NCBI RefSeq assembly: GCF_030867095.1
Contig: NC_081826.1
Location: 43,440,001 to 43,504,000, forward strand
Length of the DNA: 64,000 bases
Reading direction: 5' to 3'
Source: Alligator mississippiensis
Lineage: Eukaryota; Chordata; Crocodylia; Alligatoridae
How positions within the stretch are numbered: the stretch's first letter is position 1; the number at the start of each line of letters is the position of its first letter. Below are positions 44,801 through 53,481 of this stretch, piece by piece. Both the position numbers and the translations under genes were made by a program. The notes beneath the pieces are model-generated. The model saw only the letters and a program-made list of their open reading frames with translations. It searched no databases and was not told the DNA's origin.

Positions 44801-46130
44801 TTGCAAAATGTAAAGAATTTTTTAAAAATTTGGAAACAAAAGTAATGCCCAGTGACAGTTAAGTTTGCAGTTGACAATATTGCATCCATTCACAGTCTTC
44901 AAAGTGTGAAAATGAGAAGAGAAAGGGGAAGATGTGAATTCCTTTACACTTCCACATGGCCTGCAAAACTGTTGGCAATATGCACTAACACAGCATAAGG
45001 CTCTCACTTCTGTCTTCCAGAAGTAGCTTCACCAGACTTGCAGTCTATCCTGGCACTTTAACAGGGACCTCCTGTTTCTGTAGCAGCAGATCAACACATC
45101 TGACTATATCGCAGATCCCATGCATTTGGGCAGTTATTTGGTTTAATCCTGTAGTGGTTATTACTGAGTTTGATTGTTAGAGAGAACTCCCCTTTTACAC
45201 TCCCATCCTCACTTTGTTGCATTTGCTGTGCCATTTTCTTTTGTAATGCCTAAAAAGCTGTAAAAGTACTCTGTAAACCAATACTGTTTAAAAATGTAAG
45301 TAAAATGTCTGATTTAAAAATATATATATATATATTTATTTTAAGAATTGTAAACTTTTATTCACCTTGTATGTGGCAGAGATTAAAATGCAGAAAAAAT
45401 CTTCATTTTTTTTCAGCCACTTTGTGTCTCTTGCATTTAGGAAATTATAGTCGTCGTGAAGGAGCCAGAGGGTCAAGTTGGAGTGCACAGAGTACACCGC
45501 GAGGCACTTATAATGAAAGTAGAGGGGGTCAGAGCAATTTTAACAGGGGCCCACTGCCACCATTGAGGCCTTTGAGTTCTGCAGGTATATATGGTTTGAT
45601 TTTTGTAATACACTGAAATGGTCCTCAGACTGCTGGAAGGTCCTGCATTATTTCCTCTTTACAAATTAAGCCATTGAAATGAAGTGCATTTTTTAAATAT
45701 ATATGACTATGGCCTAATAAATACTTTCACTAAATGTAATATATAAAATTACAGTATTTGCTAAATTGAAATCTTAATCTTGGTATCTGAATTTTGCATT
45801 TGTGTAGCTTTTGTTTTAATACCACTATGGTAATTGTAGACCTAGTTAAAGCAAAACAATGCTCGACTAATAAGTGAAAAGAAGAAAAGTGACAGTCCCT
45901 GTCTTCAGTTTTTGTCCATACTTACACCTTTTTTAGATGCCAGTACTATACTTGTTTTTTCTTCGCTTCTAGGCTATCGACCCAGTCCCCGTGATCGTGC
46001 TTCTAGAGGTCGTGGTGGAATTGGGCCATCTTGGACGAGTGCTAATAGTAGCAGCAGTGGTGGCTCAAGAGGAAAGTTTGTTAGTGGAGGCAGCGGAAGA
46101 GGTCGTCATGTCCGTTCCTTCACACGATAA
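20771..46130 (+). CDS. VIRMA: VIRMA, exons 2-24 (m6A writer scaffold)
   Basis: This is the large scaffold of the nuclear m6A writer complex, which in vertebrates joins WTAP, CBLL1, ZC3H13 and RBM15 to METTL3-METTL14 and favours methylation near stop codons and in 3' UTRs. Twenty-three exons are listed separately. All 22 internal junctions keep phase and total 5400 nt (1799 codons plus stop), in line with about 1812 residues in human once the short exon 1 is added. Order: VIR_N-type N-terminal domain (exons 2-5), Pro run, acidic low-complexity segment (exon 7), long helical repeat body (exons 8-21), and an RG-rich C-terminal tail (exons 22-24). Exon 1, holding the start codon, is not found in the window. 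Introns 4, 10, 11, 14, 16 and 20 hold mobile elements. Recognition is by residue-level similarity to the known vertebrate protein and is very secure. Confidence 0.97.
21119..21205 (+). CDS. VIRMA: VIRMA exon 3
   Basis: It encodes ETSPHTFQLDLFFNNVSK and continues to FDRLG. To keep frame with exon 4 (Ser split AG|C) it must end at 21205, so the donor is GCAAGT: a GC-AG intron. Confidence 0.95.
21901..21949 (+). CDS. VIRMA: VIRMA exon 4
   Basis: A 49-nt exon encoding LEYDENTSIIFRPNAK. Acceptor TTTAACAG, donor GTAATT. Confidence 0.95.
22174..22453. mobile_element. MITE in VIRMA intron 4
   Basis: The left end TAAGGGTGTGGACAGACATA and the right end on the - strand, CTTAGGGTAGGGACAGATAT, form an imperfect terminal inverted repeat of about 28 bp around a 280-bp AT-rich body. 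No flanking duplication is clear. Probably hAT-type. Confidence 0.6.
23291..23459 (+). CDS. VIRMA: VIRMA exon 5 (poly-proline)
   Basis: It encodes VNTDGLVLRGWYNCLTLAIY and then a run of 11 prolines (mixed codons) and QQQ before KRNPKH. The proline run marks the end of the folded N-terminal domain. Confidence 0.95.
24419..24541 (+). CDS. VIRMA: VIRMA exon 6
   Basis: It encodes DGEKEDQFNGSPPRPQPRGP and a Pro/Asp-rich stretch ending DDDEDEPMPVS. Acceptor AATGTAG, donor GTATAA. Confidence 0.94.
24951..25235 (+). CDS. VIRMA: VIRMA exon 7 (acidic segment)
   Basis: It encodes HREDYFEPISPDR and then a long Glu/Asp-rich stretch built from GAG/GAA/GAT codons, expected to be disordered. The junction with exon 6 reads S-V-V-G-E-K-E-D, about two residues longer than I recall for human. 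The antisense serine-rich frames are shadows. Confidence 0.94.
25236..26855. other. VIRMA intron 7
   Basis: A 1.6-kb intron with no recognised gene or clear mobile element. An 11-C run lies at 26165-26175. Confidence 0.7.
26856..28005 (+). CDS. VIRMA: VIRMA exon 8 (largest exon)
   Basis: An 1150-nt exon running from DDGYEQISSDEDGIADLERE through ASVKLTELLDLY, NVRQLKAGTKLVSSLAECG and FKALDSVISMTEGM to ERDDPYPVLFR. It opens the helical, armadillo-like scaffold body. Acceptor CTTTTCAG, donor GTAAGA. Confidence 0.97.
28207..28330 (+). repeat. Ancient LINE/SINE tail in VIRMA intron 8
   Basis: The core GCTAAGTGCTGTATAAACGC followed by an A-rich block and a TCTGCTCCGAAAGACCTTGC-like tail matches the amniote-wide repeat tail also seen at 2306-2405. 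Confidence 0.4.
28823..29314 (+). CDS. VIRMA: VIRMA exon 9
   Basis: It encodes YLHSHHFLECITLLLSIPVT, then LKFLAQSQKGLLFFLSEYEA and HNLYLITFNPVGRSAVAHVF, to MEYYSKEALG. Acceptor TCTTACAG; the Gly codon is split GG|T at the donor GTAACT. Confidence 0.96.
29315..30104. other. VIRMA intron 9
   Basis: AT-rich intron with no recognised feature. Confidence 0.7.
30105..30259 (+). CDS. VIRMA: VIRMA exon 10
   Basis: It encodes DSKSKKSVAYNYACILVLLV to KADENNTKLQ. The open frame extends upstream to 30004, but the acceptor TTTCAG at 30104 and the protein family fix the start. Confidence 0.95.
31351..31384 (-). ncRNA. Hammerhead-ribozyme-like motif in Penelope arm
   Basis: Read on the - strand: CTGACGA (31378-31384) fits CUGANGA. 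The hairpin GGGTT-TTTG-AACCC follows, then GAAA (31359-31362) and GCTTGC. Penelope-like elements are known to carry minimal hammerhead motifs in their terminal repeats. One extra A separates the first box from the hairpin, which departs from the standard core, so catalysis is not assured. Confidence 0.5.
31545..32600 (-). pseudogene. Penelope-like RT C-terminus + GIY-YIG endonuclease
   Basis: Two long frames remain. The upstream one (32574-32152) encodes LYLRYLNDILIIW, then PFLDTMISIQKGKIQTTVYK and a long tail. The downstream one (32100-31561) encodes CTSRNVVYLIQCTKCPDGKY, VGETRQQLRTRMNAHRKSIK and HFSQEGHSLSNLSVLILKG, the GIY-YIG type endonuclease with its CCHH-like cysteine context. The catalytic box reads YLND (32548-32559) where active copies have YxDD, so one catalytic aspartate is lost. 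A frame break lies between the two frames near 32100-32150. The N-terminal RT is absent. Confidence 0.85.
32760..32791 (+). ncRNA. Hammerhead-like motif, partner arm
   Basis: CTGACAA (one base off CUGANGA), hairpin GGGTT-TTTG-AACCC, then GAAA (32782-32785) and GCTTGC. It is the inverted partner of 31351-31384. Confidence 0.4.
33250..33332 (+). CDS. VIRMA: VIRMA exon 11
   Basis: It encodes LSKWLEPLKNLRFEINCIPN then LIEYIKQ, ending in phase 0 at GTTAGT. It follows the 3-kb intron that holds the Penelope-like element. Confidence 0.95.
33545..34055. mobile_element. GC-rich foldback block in VIRMA intron 11
   Basis: The block is sharply GC-rich within an AT-rich intron. The stretch at about 33619-33665 (GCTAGTGCCTGCCCTCTGCC onward) pairs with the reverse complement of about 33890-33942. 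A run of 17 C lies at 34034-34050. Terminal repeats are not clear, but it resembles the foldback elements at 351, 53482 and 61493. The open frames inside are not believable genes. Confidence 0.5.
34874..34967 (+). CDS. VIRMA: VIRMA exon 12
   Basis: It encodes NIDSLMTPEGVGLPTALRVL and CHVACPPPPVE. Acceptor TTTAAG after a long T tract; donor GTATAA. Confidence 0.95.
35115..35659 (+). CDS. VIRMA: VIRMA exon 13
   Basis: It encodes KDLKWNLAVIQLFSAEGMDT through TTISMARCTLTLLKTMLTEL and SGLILLSELLPLPLPMQTTQ, nearly identical to the mammalian protein. It is part of the helical scaffold. Confidence 0.97.
36328..36563 (+). CDS. VIRMA: VIRMA exon 14
   Basis: It encodes VIEPHDISVALNTRKLWSMH to LIMRTVLDLIVEDQQ, ending in a split AG| codon before GTATTT. 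Confidence 0.96.
37045..37321. mobile_element. hAT-type MITE in VIRMA intron 14
   Basis: The left end CACTGATTTTTTTTAACCAG and the right end, CAGTGGTTTCTCAACCTTTT on the - strand, are hAT-like. The flanks CTCTATAG (37037-37044) and CTCTAAAT (37322-37329) match at 6 of 8. The interior ACCCAGAGATTTC and AAGCTAAGAGCTG blocks recur in the element at 39307-39596. Confidence 0.7.
37393..37645 (+). CDS. VIRMA: VIRMA exon 15 (tandem acceptor)
   Basis: It encodes EDKEKQYSGQTARLLALLDA to VTSILQSLCDQ. The acceptor region reads TTTCAGCAG, so the exon may start at 37393 or 37396, adding or dropping one Ser without changing frame. Confidence 0.95.
37646..38712. other. VIRMA intron 15
   Basis: No gene. 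An 11-C run lies at 37973-37983. At about 38255 a GGGTCAGTGGTAAAACACTC segment faintly resembles a tRNA A box and might be a SINE relic, but no B box is convincing. Confidence 0.4.
38713..38930 (+). CDS. VIRMA: VIRMA exon 16
   Basis: It encodes DIALILPSSSEGSVSELEQL to TMMFLTEHDYGFCHLK, ending in a split AG| codon before GTATTG. Confidence 0.95.
39307..39596. mobile_element. hAT-type MITE in VIRMA intron 16
   Basis: The left end is CTAGTGATTTTTTTTCAACC and the right end on the - strand TGGTGGTTCTCAGCCTTTTT. It is the same family and orientation as the copy at 37045-37321, sharing the ACCCAGAGATTTC and GAAAGCTAAGAGCTG blocks. The flanking duplication is unclear. Confidence 0.65.
39973..40105 (+). 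CDS. VIRMA: VIRMA exon 17
   Basis: It encodes SLRKHNGALYTVLKRVVSSF to FMRQILNSDTL. Acceptor GTAATAG, donor GTAAGT. Confidence 0.95.
40106..41294. other. VIRMA intron 17
   Basis: AT-rich intron; no recognised feature. Confidence 0.7.
41295..41447 (+). CDS. VIRMA: VIRMA exon 18
   Basis: A 153-nt, phase 0-0 exon encoding GCCGDDGSLMEVDGSHPART to LLELEKHVL. Skipping it would keep frame. Acceptor TTTTTCAG, donor GTAAGA. Confidence 0.95.
42055..42215 (+). CDS. VIRMA: VIRMA exon 19
   Basis: It encodes ERSKEDDGLESLLDNVVGLR to DVEPVLSAPDSLQNLFNN. Acceptor ACACAG, donor GTAAAA. Confidence 0.95.
42518..42614 (+). CDS. VIRMA: VIRMA exon 20
   Basis: It encodes TTYVLADVMDDQLKSMWFSP to IDTELDM. Acceptor ATTACAG, donor GTAAAA. 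Confidence 0.95.
43033..43314. mobile_element. MITE in VIRMA intron 20
   Basis: The left end ACTGTATTTACTTGATTCCA and the right end on the - strand ACTGTACTGACCCAAATCCA are imperfect inverted repeats of about 27 bp ending in CCAAGACA. The centre is G-rich. The superfamily is uncertain. Confidence 0.6.
43414..43580 (+). CDS. VIRMA: VIRMA exon 21
   Basis: It encodes VKVDLIELSEKGCSDFDLQA, then FLSEPSSPGRTKTTKGFKLG to ETFITS, a basic linker to the RG-rich tail. Acceptor TTGCAG, donor GTAGGA. Confidence 0.96.
43930..44261 (+). CDS. VIRMA: VIRMA exon 22 (RG-rich)
   Basis: It encodes GKSEYIEPAKRAHVVPPPRG, then GRGGFGQGIRPHDIFRQRK and RGGFSGNRGGRGAFHSQNRF. RG/RGG repeats are typical RNA-binding and arginine-methylation sites. 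Confidence 0.97.
44262..45440. other. VIRMA intron 22
   Basis: No gene. A short (AT)n microsatellite lies at about 45320-45336. Confidence 0.7.
45441..45584 (+). CDS. VIRMA: VIRMA exon 23
   Basis: It encodes NYSRREGARGSSWSAQSTPR to GPLPPLRPLSSA; RG- and Ser-rich. Acceptor CATTTAG, donor GTATAT. Confidence 0.96.
45973..46130 (+). CDS. VIRMA: VIRMA exon 24 and stop
   Basis: It encodes YRPSPRDRASRGRGGIGPSW to GRGRHVRSFTR and the TAA stop at 46128-46130. The C-terminal HVRSFTR end is the same as I recall for mammals. Confidence 0.97.
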
Positions 46131-46325
46131 AAGTGAGACCTGGAACATCCCAGCAGTGTGAATTTCTTAAGCAGATGATGATAAAGAAAAGCTGAGGCAC
46201 TAAAGGACCAATTTAGAGTAACTGGTATCAGGAGACGGCAAGGAAATATTTTTGTTGGAAGAAAGCAGTTTTTGTTTGATACAAGACTTGAAATTTCAAT
46301 AAAATTCGAGACTTTTTGTGTACAG
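46131..46325 (+). other. VIRMA: VIRMA 3' UTR (minimal)
   Basis: From the stop to about 20 bases past the first poly(A) signal. Longer forms are possible because further AATAAA signals follow at 46593 and 46997. Confidence 0.6.
46298..46303 (+). terminator. Poly(A) signal AATAAA, VIRMA proximal
   Basis: Canonical hexamer 168 bases after the stop, followed by a T/G-rich stretch (TTTTTGTGTACAGTTGTATA), as expected downstream of a cleavage site. Confidence 0.7.
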
Positions 46326-49300
46326 TTGTATATTTTTGTTCCTTTTGAAAGAACATTTTAATTTTTTGTGGACTTCTATATACATTACTCAGTAAGGAAC
46401 CTATTTAAGACTTGAAGGATTTCTTTCTATAATATTCACTGTGCCAAAAGAAAGGTACAGGGTGTGTGTGCGCGTGTGTGTGTATGTAAGCTTTGTGGGT
46501 ATTTTTTTGCAGTAGTATGTAAGGCAGTTTGATTTTTCTCCCCTCAGGTTTAAAGCTATAGGCTCGTATTTCTATTGGTCAGTTATTAAATGAATAAAGT
46601 ACATCTTACCAATATTTTAATGAATAGGAGGAAATCATAGCAAATGATTGCTTTTGATGTGTGAAGGAACAGAAAACTTACACATGTAATTTAAAAGCTA
46701 TTTAAGTATAAGAATTTTAGATTCTTAAACATATCCCTAAACCACTGAAAGTATTGGCAAAACTTAAATTGACTTCCATGAGAGTAAGAGACTGCCTAAA
46801 GAGGAACTCTCCTTAGGGAAGTCACGACTGTAAGTCTCTATGTTAAGAATTTGCTCATCATTCCATCTGGAAAAGTGTGCAACTTTTAGAACAGGTCATA
46901 AAGGAAAGTATCTGTAGCATTTTGGGGATGGAAAGAGTTAATGGCTTGCTTGCTGGGTCTTGTATAACTGGGGGAGATGGTTTAAAAACAGGCTTCAATA
47001 AAAATGAAAAACGCTATAATGAATCAGCCAACTGAAAGCTGTGTTGAATACATCCCCTGGATTAGCTTCCATAATTATTTTTGACATTGAGATACAATGC
47101 AAAAAAACCCCCAACCTGTGAAAACTAGGAATGATAAAAAAACCTTCACAGTTAGGTCCACAGTCACATTTATTTTCATGCTGAACTCCTCTGAGAATTT
47201 GTTTTGTACTTTACATTAAGTATTTGCATTTCCTTTTAATCCAGTGGATTTTTGTCCTGTAAGGAAGAATGCAGTTTTTCAGTACATCTGCTGCATACTT
47301 ACATGAAGGCTAGGAGGTGAATAGTTACAGCCTTATAAAGATAAGATGTACATTTAAATGTTCACCAATGGTAGCTAGCTTTCTTTAAGTTTAATATTTC
47401 ATTTACACACAGGTCTCTTTAGAGGGTAAAGGATCTAAATGTAAATGAGGACATGCCCAGCTAGTTTATACAGTTCCACTTTAAAGTGATCTTAATATCC
47501 TTTGCTTAGCCAGCATGATGTCATAGACTTTAAAACCGTATTTCAAAATGTACTCTGGGCTAAGTAAACACCATGCATAAAAATCCCATTTAGCTTTATC
47601 CACTGACTAAATTTGTATTAACAGTTTTAGTTGAGACCTTGGAGAAGGCAAATGTAAAGGGGTCCTTATTTGTGGAGATACTATGTATGAACACCCCACA
47701 ACATTCCATCAAATCAGTTGTTTGCAAAAAGTTAATTAACATGACCTGTAAGAGAGGTAAGCTTGATCTGTTAATTAACTGGTCATGGCTTAAACAGAAT
47801 AACTTAGGTTCATGTAGATATTGGTTCATATGTATTTAATATTTATAAAGTAACATCCTTCAGAAAATTATTGGACAGGAGAATCTAAAGCTGCCTGAAT
47901 TGCAAAAATAAACCTACAGATACCCAAGTAAATCAAGGAGGATGGAATTTTACTCATAATGTAATTGTAATAACTAAAACAGGTGAAATTCTAGTAAGCA
48001 TTTACAGGTTTGTTGCTATTTTTTTAAACGGAGGAGCATTGCATAAATATTTTGTAAAGCGGACTAAGGCTCTTCTCAACCATGTGTTTTGAAAGATTTT
48101 ATTACTATATTTTTAGAAACTTTACAAGTGAAGCTGTGGCAGAGATGATGTTTGATTTGTTTTTAGTGAGAGACTTTGAAAAGAAAAATCTGCAAGTGTG
48201 GAACAGACTTGTAAATATTCAATTTTGCTTTATGAAAGTTTGAAATACAGCATGTCACACTTGGCACTTTTGAACTGGAAACAATAAAAGGTCATAGATA
48301 AAGGTGAACAAAATCTAAGTAAATCATTAGTCAGACTTGAAAACTGAGCAGCTTGTCTACCAGTTTCTTTATTAACATGGTTCTGGAATTGAGTCGCACA
48401 CAGTCCATCCCTTTCTGACAATGTCCTTGCAAAGGGAAACCACCCCAAAAGGCACAATTCTGTGCTTATACAGTACTGTAATGAGCTCCAGGCACTAAGT
48501 GGGGGCAACGGAATGGGGGGGGGCAAGCAGCTTGGAGCAGGAAGTGGCTAGGAGCCGGCAGTCAGGGTGGAAGCAGTGCAGCTCAAAGCTCTGGAGTTGG
48601 AGGAGGAGCATTTAGAAGGGGGCAGTACCCTGCAGCCAGGAGGTTAATCCTCTCACTGGGTGCTAGCAAATTTGAGGTGTTATATTGTGGCTCAACATGG
48701 TTTTTGGTAGCACCTCTGAGATCATCATATCCTTCCCCCCCCCCCCCCCCGCCCCCTCCCTCCCCCCAATATCATGGATCCTGATTACTGGCTCCTTGTC
48801 ACCACTTGCTCTGTGTGGCTGAAGCCCCACTGCCAGATATACCTTTGCTGCCCAGGGTACCAAAATGTTAGTTACACCTCTGCTTATTTAAGTCTAAATC
48901 TTATAAAAGGCGCCTGTGCAACTGATGCTGCTTTACTGTAGTATTCTTCCTATTGGGTGTCCCTTTGAAGCTGTCACAGTTTGAAAGGGCTATTTTGCAG
49001 CAACATTTGATATCCAACTTTTTTCTGATGGGAATTGAATTTAGCTTAAATATTAACCGCTAAATTATGTTAAATCAGACATTCTGGAGAATAACCCTTG
49101 GATAAAACCACATTTTACTAGGTAAGTTGGATCAGAGTGGCTTTTAGTGTACTGGTTTATCTTACCTTTAAACCTGCAATATCAAGATTTGGTTTCTTTA
49201 TTCCTTTTCTTATGAGTGTCTGTCCAGATTCTGTTCACACATTGAAAGGACAGGGAGGTCTGGTCTTCATAACTATTCAGTAAGCAATAGGGTTGGGATA

Positions 49301-50840
49301 CTGCCGAGACCCACCCAGCAAGAACAAGAGAACATTTTGCCGTGGGCAGGACTGGGCAGAAATTTCTGTCAACTGGGTGTCTTAACTGGTATATTTATCT
49401 CCTTTAGATTATAAATGCTGCTTTGATTCAAGTGGAATCTTTGACATCTGAGCTTTTTGAACCTGGAAAAGCTAAAAGATAGTTTGTTCATTTGTGACAC
49501 ACTAGCAGGGTTGGCCTGTCTCTTTTCTTAGAGCTCCAGGTGTCTTGCCAACTATATCAGTGTGTATGGGATCTTGACCAACCCTGAATTTACTGACAGA
49601 GAAAACGATGTGCAACAGATATTCTTTGTTCTATGTTTATGCCCTAATTAAACTGCAGGTGGCCAGTATAAAAGCCAGAATGACCTTTGGATGTAATGCA
49701 AATGGACATTTGAGGAGATAACTTCAGTTATTTTCCTCCCTCACGCTGCAGATGCTTTAGCTGTGTATTTGGTCCTCTGAGGGATGAATGAAATGGTAAA
49801 CTAAGACTACTACAAGACCCAGCCAGAATGCCTCAAAAAAGCCAAACAGATGAATTTTGATACCTAAGCAAATGACCTATGGCCATAGGAACATCCTCAT
49901 CTTTAGACAAAGACTTGCTCGTTTAGTTAATACAGAATAGAGATGTACCATGATGAAGGGGCTTTGGTTATTCTGCAGTTTGCAGTGAGAACTTTTCAAG
50001 CAATGGCCAGCAAATTCATTATTAGCTTTGTTTGTTTTGAATCACTTACTATTGACTAGGGAGGATTTGGCCCTCAGGTTATTGCATTCTGAAGCTTGCA
50101 ACACTTCAAGAGCTCTGTTGTCCCTCCAGAGTGGAGGAGGCTGGCCACTAAAAGCAGCCGTATACAAACAACTCCTCCCCCCTCTGTGAGGAGAGAAGGT
50201 CCTATCTTGAGCAGAAGACTACATCATATAAGAGCTCTGTTACTTTAAATGTATCCCATTCATAAGGCAGAGAAAGCCCTTTAACTCTGATTCTTATTTC
50301 AAATCAACTATTCCTGGCCTAAAGAATACTTTAGCTATTGTTTTCCTGCATAATAGCTTGGGAATAATGAAAAATGCACTTGAATATCTCTAGGCAAAGA
50401 AAACACCAGAATTTACATAGTAGAAAAGTGAAGTGAAGCAAAAAGAACAAGTCATCTTACATAAACTACCTTTATTAGTTCAATTTGATACAAGCCTTAC
50501 GTTGGCTTCTTTTACAGATACTATCATATAATATTTAGTTCCCAAATGCAACTTTTTAAATCCTATTTTTCTGTCTTTTCATAAAGATAATAAGTGTCAT
50601 TCTTTGAGTAGATTGGCACTGAACTGTAGTGCTGGAAGATGCTTGAAAGTTGCACAAAACTGCAGGTATTTAAAAAGGCACCTATTGACTGAAAAAATAA
50701 CTCTGCTTAAGTTTTCTCTGTGCCTCCCAGGAATAAATGGTGTGGATCCACTGAAGTAGTACATATGGAAACAAAAGGTCATATTTGGTCTCTGTATGTA
50801 TCGTCTTGGACTCCTAAACAATATCTGCAGAGAAGCATCA
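46326..50840. other. Intergenic, no gene seen
   Basis: AT-rich sequence 3' of VIRMA. A GT/GC microsatellite lies at about 46460-46485. A GC-rich repeat-like patch at about 48490-48885 includes a 16-C run (48735-48750) and ends in a hAT-like CAGAGGTGTAACTAACATTT on the - strand; its left end is not clear. The rest shows no coding or RNA gene signal. Confidence 0.5.
46593..46598 (+). terminator. Possible distal poly(A) signal
   Basis: AATAAA in ATGAATAAAGTAC; a candidate for a longer VIRMA 3' UTR. Another AATAAA lies at 46997-47002. Confidence 0.35.
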
Positions 50841-50844
50841 CATC

Positions 50845-51195
50845 TGGTGGCCGTCTACAAACTGGCCAAGGGGGACCAGCAGGCTATGTGAGAGTCCCTG
50901 TTCTCCCCAGCACTACCAGGAGTAACAAGGAATAATGACTGTGAGTTGACAGAGAGTAGATTCAGGCTAGATATCAGGAGGCGCTACTTCACAGTCAGGG
51001 CAGCTAGGAGCTGGAACCAACTTCCAAGGGAAGTGGTGCTTGCTTCTACCCTGGGGATCTTTAAAAGGAGGCTGGATAATCACCTAGCCAGGGTCGTTTG
51101 ACCCCAGCACTCTTTCCTGCCCATGGCAGGGGGTCAGACTTGATGTGATCTACTTAGGCCCCTTCCGACCCAACCAACTATGAAACTATGAAAAA
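50845..51195 (+). mobile_element. CR1 LINE 3' end
   Basis: It contains GGCTAGATATCAGGAGGCGC, GGCTGGATAATCACCTAGCC and CATGGCAGGGGGTCAGACTT, the hallmark 3' end of CR1, and finishes with short ACTATGAA repeats. The small coding remnant KLAKGDQQA-like frame precedes it. It is strongly 5' truncated. Confidence 0.85.
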
Positions 51196-51602
51196 ATAGC
51201 CAGGGAGCAATGTGGCAAAATTTATAGGGTTCCTTATTTTAATATATTTCAGGAACTATTATTAAACTGCCTGGAATTTAACTTAAAAAAAATCTTATAC
51301 TACCTAATGATGTTTTAAGACATTAAAAACATACCACAATTTTCCAACTAAAATAGTTATGGTTATTATTTTACGTTATTTAGCTACATCATTCATTCAC
51401 TTTTTCATCTAAGGAGTAAAAACTTGCTGTATAGTTTGTGATGTCTGATAATATACAATATATGTTAAGCTAAATTTTCATCTTATCTAAATATTAGAAT
51501 CAGCCTAACCAAAATAGCTTAACTGGGAATATTACCAACAAACAGATTTCACTGCAACTCAGTTAAGCTAAGCATAAGATCCTCAATGATCACAGTTTCT
51601 TG

Positions 51603-51913
51603 GGGCATCTATATATATGCTCCAGGATGGAGGTGGGGGTGCTTCAATATAAGTGACTCAGAGCCACTCTAATTAAAGCACCCACAGTGTCACATGTATT
51701 CAGTGTCCTGCGCTTCAAAATGGCAGTAGGGGCACTTAACTAAAGCTCTTTGAACAAGCTTTAGTTCAAGTGCCCCCATGGCCATTTTGAAATGTGGATG
51801 CTGAATACACATATGGAGGCTTCTGGAGCGCGCTAACTGGCATGCTCTAGTAGACTCACAGCAGAGTCGATTAGAGTCTGCTCTGATGTGTGCTGTTACA
51901 TGTATAGTTGCCC
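51603..51913. mobile_element. Foldback MITE
   Basis: The element is palindromic around about 51750. GGGGCACTTAACTAAAGC (51728 onward) pairs with GCTTTAGTTCAAGTGCCCC, and the flanking TTCAAAATGGC with GCCATTTTGAA. The arms extend to GGGGCATCTATATATATG on the left and its partner near 51895-51913. Part of the same family occurs at about 20180-20330. It has no coding capacity. Confidence 0.7.
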
Positions 51914-52842
51914 TGGCATTCCAAAGTCCTGCTGAAACCAATCAAATGAAGACTTCTAGTGTTACCTTTCAATAAAGAAAGCAATTACTGACCACAAAGA
52001 TCTAGCCTAGTTCACTAATTATTCCACGGGAATTTTTAAGCTTCTGGAAGGCTTGTGTGGGAGGGAATTTTGAGTTGTGGTCAGGCATAAAAGCCAGGGA
52101 AGACCAGGTGTCAAACTGATTTTGGTGCATCTTTAAAGTCACTAGTAAACCAGATTAAGTGAAACAAAATGTACTAATCTAATGAATAGATTTGACTAAA
52201 GGAAAGGTGGTTGATATTCTAGTCTTCCAAATAAACAGCAGGTGCTAATTCTGCTTCCATGACATATGAAGTCTACTTTTTCTGTTGATAAATCTTTAGT
52301 ATGCAAATAGGTAGTATAAGAAAATGTTATACAAAGCCCCCAGGCACCAAGTTGAACCTGACCTGATTTTTATGAGTCGGAACCACACATTGTGGTTCAA
52401 ATGATCAGTTCTAATGTGCAGTTCTGGAAGGATAATCCATCTGGTCTTGCTGCTTAAATGCTGACTTCAGTGACACACTAGCAGACCAATTTCATTCAGT
52501 TTAAATGATGAAGGAAAATTTCTATTGGGTGTTTTTTTTTAATGTTTGCTGTAACTGCATATCCTGAAAAAACAGCTGTCTAGGTTAATGCTACAAAACC
52601 ACCAGTGACAAAGATGGGGGATGGGTGGCAGTGGAAGAGGGTGAGCTCAAAATAAAAGCAGCTCTGGGCTTTGCCAGCAGGTTTGAAGGAGGCTTGCACC
52701 ACTCTGTGCAAAGTAAACACATTCCACAAGCCAAGCTCTTTAAAAGGTATGGCTATTGCTTTACAATCTTACACTGCTTTTGACACAGCTGCTTAAGAAA
52801 TGTGCTAGGATCCCAGGTTAGAAAAAGGCTACTAGTATGATC
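51914..52842. other. Intergenic, nothing recognised
   Basis: AT-rich sequence without coding blocks or terminal repeats that I can support. Confidence 0.5.
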
Positions 52843-53001
52843 CAAGGGTTTGTCTACACTTAGAAATCAATCCAGAAAAACAGGGCATGAATTTAAAGTG
52901 GAAGGGCTATTCTCGGAACAACTCCCCGGTAGACAGATTCACAATAGGAATGTCCATAAAAGGAGCTTGTCCAGTCAGTGCCCAAGTGTAGAGAAGCCCT
53001 G
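52843..53001. mobile_element. Short MITE (TTGTCTACACTT type)
   Basis: The left end CAAGGGTTTGTCTACACTTA and the right end, CAGGGCTTCTCTACACTTGG on the - strand, are inverted repeats. Total length is 159 bp. No flanking duplication is evident. Confidence 0.55.
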
Positions 53002-53481
53002 AGCTTGTAAGGTTTTCATTTTCTTTTCACTAGTAAAGAAAAATGCTAAGAATTCTAAATAAAATAAACTGAATTCCTTAACATTTAATTTTGGAGGGCA
53101 GGGGGTAGGATGGAGAAGTGACTGTAAGTCTGTTAAAGGTAGTGTAAATACTAAAGAAGGCTACCTTCCAAAATAAATCTTTGGTTATATTCATTTGCTA
53201 TAAAGATTTAAATACAAAGAATAACAAGGCACGTAAGGGTATTGTCTTCTAAATTAGAAAATTAGCTTAAGATTGTGTCACCTGAATTTTTTTCTGAATT
53301 GTTCACAATTGGAGTTAGCAAATTTAGTAACTAAAAACAGGCCAATTTTTATTCTACTGCATAGGTATGAGGACAGAATATGGTCTAACAGCAGTGCTAA
53401 AAAATAGTGCAGCAAGAGTCATGAGAAGTTTAGAGAACAAGAGCAAGGTAACTAGAAATTTACACAGCTCCAAATCTAAGT

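Noticed and set aside
46460..46485. GT/GC alternating tract as a regulatory site
   Set aside because: A simple microsatellite in the 3' flank; no evidence of function.
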